Positions 42,807 through 47,478 of a stretch of DNA of 47,478 nt are shown here, piece by piece; the first letter of the stretch is position 1, and the number at the start of each line of letters is the position of its first letter. The position numbers were made by a program, and so were the translations under genes. The notes under the pieces were generated by a model. It worked only from the letters and a program-made list of their open reading frames with translations, was not told the DNA's origin and did not search any database. Origin of the DNA: Chloroflexota bacterium (GTDB taxonomy: Bacteria; Chloroflexota; Dehalococcoidia; Lucifugimonadales; UBA2962); NCBI GenBank assembly GCA_002699485.1, contig PAAV01000041.1:1-47478 (forward strand), given 5' to 3'.

Positions 42807-44477
42807 ATGAGTAAGAATATGATTTCTGCTGAAATATACGCTAATGCAGCGCTCGATCAAATACCACGTTTGCTGGGCAACTTAGATCGAAATAAGTTTT
42901 CTTCGACTTATGGATCTTTTCACAGAGATTATTGGCTGGAAAAAACATCTGACTTTCCAGATGCTGTTCGCCAGTTTGCTGTTCATGCTTTAGCTTTGGT
43001 ATACAAACATGATTTTCCAAATAGCAAGTATCAGGGTAATACTAATTTGCTTAACTGGACGATTGCCGCGTTAGATTATTGGGCTAAAATTCAACATAAA
43101 GATGGAAGTTTCGATGAGTTTTATCCGTATGAACGTGGATGGGTTGGCCCCACAGGGTTCACCACTTATGCCTGTGCGGAAGCTTTCAATTTAATTAGAG
43201 AAGAAATCCCTCCAGATGTTCAGGAACGGGTGGAAAGAGCCCTAATAAAGGCAGCATTTTTTATTGGTAAAGGGGAATCAGAAGAAGATCATTTAGGCAA
43301 TCATCATGCAATGGCATGTCTAGCGGTTCATACTGTTATGAGAGTTTTAGGCAGAGATGACTTAGAAGATATATATAGCAAATTGTGGGATAAATTCTTA
43401 ACTTATTATGATGCTGACGAAGGATGGTGCAGAGAATATGATGGTCCTGATCCTGGATATCTCTCTGCTGTAGTATCATTTCTCGGGAAAATTTATGTCC
43501 ATGACCCTAGACCTGAAATTTTTGAAGTAATATCCGGAGCAGTCGAAACATGCTCTTATTTTGTATATCCTGATGGATCATATGGAGGCATTTTAGGCAG
43601 CAGAAATACAATCCACTTGTATCCTCACGGATTCGAAATTGTATCTTCTGAAATCAAGCTTGCGCAATCGATCTCTGCGAAAGCTATATCTGCTATTGCT
43701 CAGGGTAACATGGTGCCGCCTCCTGCAATGTCGGATAGGTATTTGGTTTATAGAGTTCCAGAGTATCTACAGTCATATCTGGATTACAGGCCTAAATCTG
43801 AGAAGCTATTACCATTGCCGTATGAGAGAGAGCACAACCAATTTTTTAAGAAAGCAGGAATAGCTTCATGCAGGACAGGAGATCAGTATACAATTTCCAA
43901 CCTGGCAAAAGGGGGTACTTTAAAAATATTTAATATTGCCTCAAATAAATGTTTGTTAAACGACTCTGGGGCAATAGGAATTTTATCTAATGGAGAGAAA
44001 TTCACTACACAGTGGATAGACCAAAGTTTTAAATTATCTTGTGACTCTTCTCAATGGAGTGTAGAAGGCACAGCAAAATATCTTCCCAACCCAAAAACCT
44101 TTACTCCATTTAAGGGATTGCTTTTTAGGTTGATAATGGTAGCAGTAGGATGGAGTCCAATGCTATCTCATTTTGTTAAAGGTAGGATTAGGAAGCTGAT
44201 TATATTAAATGATTCAGATGTACCTTTAAATTTCTCCAGATCAATTTTATTTCAAAAATCTCACATAACTATTCGCGATACATTTATATTAAATCGAAAA
44301 TCTATATCAATCACTAATATAACTTTAGGCGGTGAGTATCACTTGCGCTATGTCCCACAAAGCCGATATTTTCAGCCTCATGAGCTAGCCAACTATAGCC
44401 TGGAACTTAGTCCAATTGAACTGAATAAATTGAATTCAGAAAGGTCAATATCAGTGGAAAGAGAAATAAAAATTTGA
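42807..44477 (+). CDS. Unassigned protein, alpha/alpha-toroid plus beta-sandwich plan (lyase-like)
   Basis: I do not recognise a named family. The 556-residue protein has no signal peptide. Residues 1-300 are helical with aromatic, toroid-like helices (YWLEKTSDFPDAVRQFAVHALALVY, HLGNHHAMACLAVHTVM, WCREYDGPDPGYLSAV), and 330-545 are strand-rich (QYTISNLAKGGTLKIFN, ITIRDTFILNRKSISITNI). This two-part layout resembles polysaccharide lyases and heparinase-like proteins. The conserved-looking WCREYDGPDPGY and GNHHAM segments contain the Tyr, His and acidic residues expected of such an active site. It lies nine bases after a glycosyltransferase and overlaps the following methyltransferase start, so it belongs to the glycan operon. 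Confidence 0.75.
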   Translation: MSKNMISAEIYANAALDQIPRLLGNLDRNKFSSTYGSFHRDYWLEKTSDFPDAVRQFAVHALALVYKHDFPNSKYQGNTNLLNWTIAALDYWAKIQHKDGSFDEFYPYERGWVGPTGFTTYACAEAFNLIREEIPPDVQERVERALIKAAFFIGKGESEEDHLGNHHAMACLAVHTVMRVLGRDDLEDIYSKLWDKFLTYYDADEGWCREYDGPDPGYLSAVVSFLGKIYVHDPRPEIFEVISGAVETCSYFVYPDGSYGGILGSRNTIHLYPHGFEIVSSEIKLAQSISAKAISAIAQGNMVPPPAMSDRYLVYRVPEYLQSYLDYRPKSEKLLPLPYEREHNQFFKKAGIASCRTGDQYTISNLAKGGTLKIFNIASNKCLLNDSGAIGILSNGEKFTTQWIDQSFKLSCDSSQWSVEGTAKYLPNPKTFTPFKGLLFRLIMVAVGWSPMLSHFVKGRIRKLIILNDSDVPLNFSRSILFQKSHITIRDTFILNRKSISITNITLGGEYHLRYVPQSRYFQPHELANYSLELSPIELNKLNSERSISVEREIKI

Positions 44478-45154
44478 GTAATCCATTACCTTTTGGCGTG
44501 TATGACGTTGATTACTATGAGGGGCGGCTAAAAAGCAGAGCTCTCAAGTATCGGCTGATGCGTAGAACTACAGAAGTATCAAAAGCACTGACTAAATATT
44601 TAAACAGAACGCCTGAGAGAGTACTGGATGTAGGAACAGCAGACGCTTTGATGCTGGGTAAACTAAACCGTGGTTGGCCGGATACATGTTTTATTGGCTT
44701 GGAGATGAACAGGTCTTTATTGATGACAACAAATATTAATGATGTACAAAAGATCGAAGGGGACGCAATGGCATTGCCAATTGGTGATGAAACTGTCGAC
44801 GCCATTGTAGCCACAGCCGTAATAGAACATCTACCAGATCCAAAGAAGTTTGTTTCTGAATGTAACCGAGTTATTAAGCGAGGAGGCATTATCGTTATAA
44901 CAACACCTGATCCTAACCTAGAGCATCTTGCATCTAAAATAGGCCTACTAAAGGAATCCGGACATCATCATACTTTTACTCTTGATATGATTTGCCAATT
45001 ATTCGAACAAAATAAACTGGATATTCTGGAATCTCGTAAATTTATGTTCTCTCCAATTGGGTTTCCGGCAGAAATATTTATTGAAAGACTTATCAGGTAT
45101 TTTGGACTAGGTATGGTTTTGGCAAATCAATTACTTGTAGCACGTAAAGCGTAA
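44474..45154 (+). CDS. Class I SAM-dependent methyltransferase
   Basis: 226-residue soluble enzyme with the SAM-binding motif VLDVGTADALMLGKL near 51-65, the acidic loop IGLEMN, and the DAIVATAVIEHLPDPKKFVSECNRVIKRGGIIVITTPDP core of Methyltransf_11-type enzymes near 112-150. It probably methylates a sugar, a lipid-linked intermediate or a chain end in this polysaccharide locus; the target is inferred from neighbours only. The TTG start overlaps the stop of the unassigned 556-residue gene (TTGA). Confidence 0.86.
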   Translation: MSNPLPFGVYDVDYYEGRLKSRALKYRLMRRTTEVSKALTKYLNRTPERVLDVGTADALMLGKLNRGWPDTCFIGLEMNRSLLMTTNINDVQKIEGDAMALPIGDETVDAIVATAVIEHLPDPKKFVSECNRVIKRGGIIVITTPDPNLEHLASKIGLLKESGHHHTFTLDMICQLFEQNKLDILESRKFMFSPIGFPAEIFIERLIRYFGLGMVLANQLLVARKA

Positions 45155-45167
45155 TGTGGTTCGAATA

Positions 45168-45326
45168 ATGAGTAACATGAATCAGCGGTATCTTAAGTTG
45201 TTAAGAGACAGTTGGATTTCCAGTTTTCTAGTCTTGGCATGGGTAATTTTAATTTTTGCCTTTTATTTCTTTTATAAATTTGAAGAAATTTGGCCAACAC
45301 TAAAGGATATTTCAGGAGGCGCATAG
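45168..45326 (+). CDS. Small single-span membrane protein (52 residues)
   Basis: Reading frame from ATG 45168 to TAG 45326. It has a basic N terminus (MNQRYLKLLRDSW), one hydrophobic span (about residues 17-36, aromatic-rich at the end) and an acidic-aromatic exit segment EEIWPTLKDI. No family recognised. It fills the gap between the methyltransferase and the GT-C gene, and its last codons contain an AGGAGG that may serve the next gene. The membrane topology suggests N-in. It may associate with the glycosyltransferase downstream; evidence for expression is only positional. Confidence 0.6.
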   Translation: MSNMNQRYLKLLRDSWISSFLVLAWVILIFAFYFFYKFEEIWPTLKDISGGA

Positions 45327-45333
45327 ACTCCAG

Positions 45334-47133
45334 ATGTTCATAATTGATCTACTAATCACTGCGGTCGTAATTGTTTCTGTCTGGTCTACAGGCCGTTTAA
45401 TTATTAAAGCTTTAAACATACGCACTGAATCTTCCGTTGTCGACTTGGTATTGTCCTTAGGCTTAGGTGTTGGAATCTTAGTCTACGTACAAATGATTTG
45501 CGGGTTTGGTGGTTCGTTTTCAACTCTACAGGCATGGCTGACAGTGGGTTGTTTGTGTGTTTTAGGTGTTTTTGGCTTGATATCGTATAAACCTATTATC
45601 AAATTTGAACGGGTTTCTGAGTTAATTCCTTCATCAGTTTTAGACCGATTGCTTTTGCTAGGTATAGCGATCATCAGCATCCTTTATCTTTTAGTTGCAC
45701 TAGCGCCCACATTGGACGGAGATTCATTAGCGGGATATCTAGTTGTTGCGAGAGATTTTGCAAAGCAAGGCAGGGTTTTTTCTGCAACGTATGCATATAC
45801 CAACCTATTTCCAGCAAACGGACAATTGATAGCGGCACTAGGATTCTCATTAAAAGGTCAGATTGTGGCTCAACTTTTTACAGTGTGGTTTATGGGAGTT
45901 TTGGTTGCTTTAGGACTATATTCATTAGGCAATAAGTTATTTAATTCGCGCGTTTCACTGATTGGAGTTTTTGCCTGGTATTCAATGGCATCGGTGGCTG
46001 TTCTTTCAGCTTCTGTGAAGGTGGACCTCATCTGGGCAGCTTTTGAAATAATTTCTATTATCGCCTTTGCACAATGGTATTTTGCGGGGAAAAACCAGAG
46101 GGATTGGAAATGGTTGCTAATAACAGGCCTTTTCTTGGGGTTAGCATTTGGAACTAAACAGGCAACTGCCTTCACATCTATTATTTTGGCTATAGGTGTG
46201 GCTTATAGGTTATATTCAGACAAAAACCTGTCATTAAAAGTATGGTCTCTTAGCTTTTTGTCCATCATTTTATTTGCATTGCCGGGTTTAGTTTGGGTCA
46301 TGCGTTCGGTAGTCATAAGTGGCTCATTAGGATTTTCTGGATCAGGTTTGGCTGGGGAAACTGGATTTTCTGGATTCTTCATATATCTTTGGGATATGTC
46401 GATGCTCGGAAACTCTAATTCCATTGAAGGCCCTAATGGCAAATCCATTGGACCTATATTTTTATCAATACTGCCCTGCGTAATATTCTTAAGGAATGTA
46501 GATAATAAGGTATGGCACGTTACTTTATATTCATTAGTGATGTTGTTAATTTCATTTTTCGTTGTGCAGCGAGCCAGGCATATACTTCCTGCTTTAGGAT
46601 TAATGTCTTTGATTGCAGGTTATGTCATAAATAGGTTGTCTGTCTCAAGCCCGAGATTAGGGTCTTTTATTATTACAGCAGTATTGCTTGCATCATTAGT
46701 TTCTACAGCTACTTGGACTTACACAAATTTTGTATCTATAGAAACATTTCAGCGGTCTTTAAACATAATCGATGATCATGAATACTTTACGATAAACCTC
46801 GAAAACTTTAGTCGTTATCCTGGTTGGGAAATAATACGAGCTTCCAACGATTTAACTGACGAAAAAGCAGTAATTGGATCTCCTGGAGCATCAAATGGGT
46901 TTTACTTAAATCGACCTCTGCTGAGCTTCTCTCAGACCGAGAAAGAATTTGGTGTAGCTAGTGACTTTGTTGAAATTTTGAAACAAAATGACGTCACACA
47001 CGTTTATATAAATGAGTTTGTTGTAAATGAAAGAGGGCATGAAAGTTCGTGGCTGGTTAACGAAGGTTTTCAAGATAAATATCTACTGGAAATAATCTGT
47101 AGTCGAGGCCAATGCCTCTACGAGTTACGGTGA
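45334..47133 (+). CDS. GT-C/ArnT-like polytopic glycosyltransferase
   Basis: 599-residue membrane protein with about ten to eleven spans up to residue 460 and a soluble C-terminal domain of about 130 residues. After the third or fourth span the first outer loop reads LAPTLDGDSLAGYLVVARDFAKQG, with the Asp residues expected of GT-C enzymes that take a polyprenyl-phospho-sugar donor, followed by TNLFPANGQ. The C-terminal part (YPGWEIIRASNDL, VTHVYINEFV) is like that seen in membrane glycosyltransferases of this class. It likely uses the donor made by the GT2 enzyme at 41895. An AGGAGG lies 14 bases ahead of the ATG, a longer spacing than ideal. Confidence 0.82.
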   Translation: MFIIDLLITAVVIVSVWSTGRLIIKALNIRTESSVVDLVLSLGLGVGILVYVQMICGFGGSFSTLQAWLTVGCLCVLGVFGLISYKPIIKFERVSELIPSSVLDRLLLLGIAIISILYLLVALAPTLDGDSLAGYLVVARDFAKQGRVFSATYAYTNLFPANGQLIAALGFSLKGQIVAQLFTVWFMGVLVALGLYSLGNKLFNSRVSLIGVFAWYSMASVAVLSASVKVDLIWAAFEIISIIAFAQWYFAGKNQRDWKWLLITGLFLGLAFGTKQATAFTSIILAIGVAYRLYSDKNLSLKVWSLSFLSIILFALPGLVWVMRSVVISGSLGFSGSGLAGETGFSGFFIYLWDMSMLGNSNSIEGPNGKSIGPIFLSILPCVIFLRNVDNKVWHVTLYSLVMLLISFFVVQRARHILPALGLMSLIAGYVINRLSVSSPRLGSFIITAVLLASLVSTATWTYTNFVSIETFQRSLNIIDDHEYFTINLENFSRYPGWEIIRASNDLTDEKAVIGSPGASNGFYLNRPLLSFSQTEKEFGVASDFVEILKQNDVTHVYINEFVVNERGHESSWLVNEGFQDKYLLEIICSRGQCLYELR

Positions 47134-47297
47134 TGTTAAGAAAATTACTTTCACAAAGATATACCAAGATAAAGCAACTAATTATTAGTTTTGCGATTGT
47201 TTGGTTCGCATCTGTGACCATCTACTTTTTTGTCGACCTTCTTATTAACAGAAGAGTGCAAATCTCTAATTTACTCGAGCGTATTTTGGGCCTTTAG
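47133..47297 (+). CDS. Small single-span membrane protein (54 residues)
   Basis: Reading frame from ATG 47133, which overlaps the GT-C stop as TGATG; an earlier in-frame ATG at 47112 would lie inside that gene. The sequence is basic at the N terminus (MLRKLLSQRYTKIKQ), has one span (about 16-33, ending in YFFVDLL) and a short polar tail. It resembles the 52-residue protein at 45168 in plan (basic start, single aromatic-ended span, polar end) although clear identity is not evident by eye. No family recognised. Confidence 0.6.
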   Translation: MLRKLLSQRYTKIKQLIISFAIVWFASVTIYFFVDLLINRRVQISNLLERILGL

Positions 47298-47301
47298 ATA
47301 G

Positions 47302-47478
47302 ATGGATAATATTTTAAATTTAGTAATTGTTATTGGACTTCTTTTGATAGGAAGTGGGCTAGGACTGTTTGTTTTGCATTTGACCCGGTTACGAGCTTCA
47401 GATGGTTTGCAGCATGTCTTACTAGCCACTGGTGTAGGTTTAGGGGTCGTGTCTTTTGTACCATTTGGTCTTGCATGG
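47302..47478 (+). CDS. Membrane protein, N-terminal fragment (runs off window)
   Basis: The first 59 codons of a gene that continues past the window. The ATG is at 47302, four bases after the previous stop. It shows a hydrophobic first span (residues 4-26), a short polar link (HLTRLRASDGLQ) and the start of a second span with LATGVGLGVVSF. This pattern is close to the LSLGLGVGILVY start of the GT-C protein at 45334, so it may be a second GT-C-type glycosyltransferase. Confidence 0.6.
   Translation, partial: MDNILNLVIVIGLLLIGSGLGLFVLHLTRLRASDGLQHVLLATGVGLGVVSFVPFGLAW

Noticed and set aside
1-47478. CRISPR arrays, insertion sequences, phage or tRNA/rRNA genes
   Set aside because: No regularly spaced repeats, transposase or integrase genes, attachment-site duplications or cloverleaf-like segments were found on either strand by eye.

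Overview
This is an AT-rich bacterial chromosome segment. It carries 42 protein-coding genes I can support plus the start of a 43rd at the right edge. I see no rRNA, tRNA, CRISPR array or mobile element. The gene content suggests a free-living heterotroph: NAD-linked formate dehydrogenase, aldehyde:ferredoxin oxidoreductase, glycolate-oxidase-type flavoproteins, sugar-acid aldolase and dehydrogenases, and a surface polysaccharide locus. Together with frequent TTG starts and TATAAT boxes placed just before start codons, this fits a marine Chloroflexota (SAR202/Dehalococcoidia-like) genome. That placement is inference from family composition, not from a marker-gene phylogeny.

Layout. (1) 1-3992: housekeeping genes rnhB (partial), a DinB-fold protein, mnmA, rsfS, ndk, tsaB and tsaE. 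(2) 4199-7883: an esterase, then a compact HpcH/HpaI-type aldolase and two tandem zinc dehydrogenases, probably for catabolism of a sugar acid or related hydroxy-keto compound. (3) 7943-9595: a seven-motif Kelch lipoprotein. (4) 9645-23087, minus strand: a tightly packed operon of about 13.4 kb, in transcription order fhs, moeA, moeA-PBP fusion, mobA, moaD, aor, nuoE-like, nuoF-like, a previously uncalled 59-residue membrane protein, fdhA and an unknown 251-residue gene. It joins formate activation on tetrahydrofolate, formate and aldehyde oxidation, an NAD(P)H-forming flavoprotein module and late steps of Mo/W cofactor assembly. (5) 23219-24475: an MFS exporter. (6) 24416-24850: a gap containing a convincing structured RNA or attenuator ahead of aroC. 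(7) 25961-30957, minus strand: glcD-glcE-glcF plus an SDR-fold protein that lacks the usual catalytic residues. (8) 31062-47478: a surface polysaccharide locus with an O-antigen-ligase-like protein, UDP-ManNAcA-type precursor genes, an AsnB amidotransferase, two lyase-like proteins, glycosyltransferases, a methyltransferase and two small single-span membrane proteins.

How it fits together. Region 4 can oxidise aldehydes and formate, passing electrons through the NuoE/NuoF-like pair to NAD(P), while Fhs can divert formate into the folate pool. The co-transcribed MoeA, MobA and MoaD paralogues probably supply the metal cofactor for both AOR and FdhA. Region 7 would feed glyoxylate-like products from 2-hydroxy acids. 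Region 8 would make an envelope polymer containing an N-acetylated, possibly amidated, uronic acid.

Most interesting items: loss of all three Cys ligands at the His-Cys3 iron-sulfur site of FdhA; the overlooked glycine-zipper protein translationally coupled inside the fdh operon; the possibility that AOR and FdhA share one NADH module; the SDR with a replaced Ser-Tyr-Lys triad; the structured RNA upstream of aroC; and the unassigned 556-residue and 251-residue proteins.
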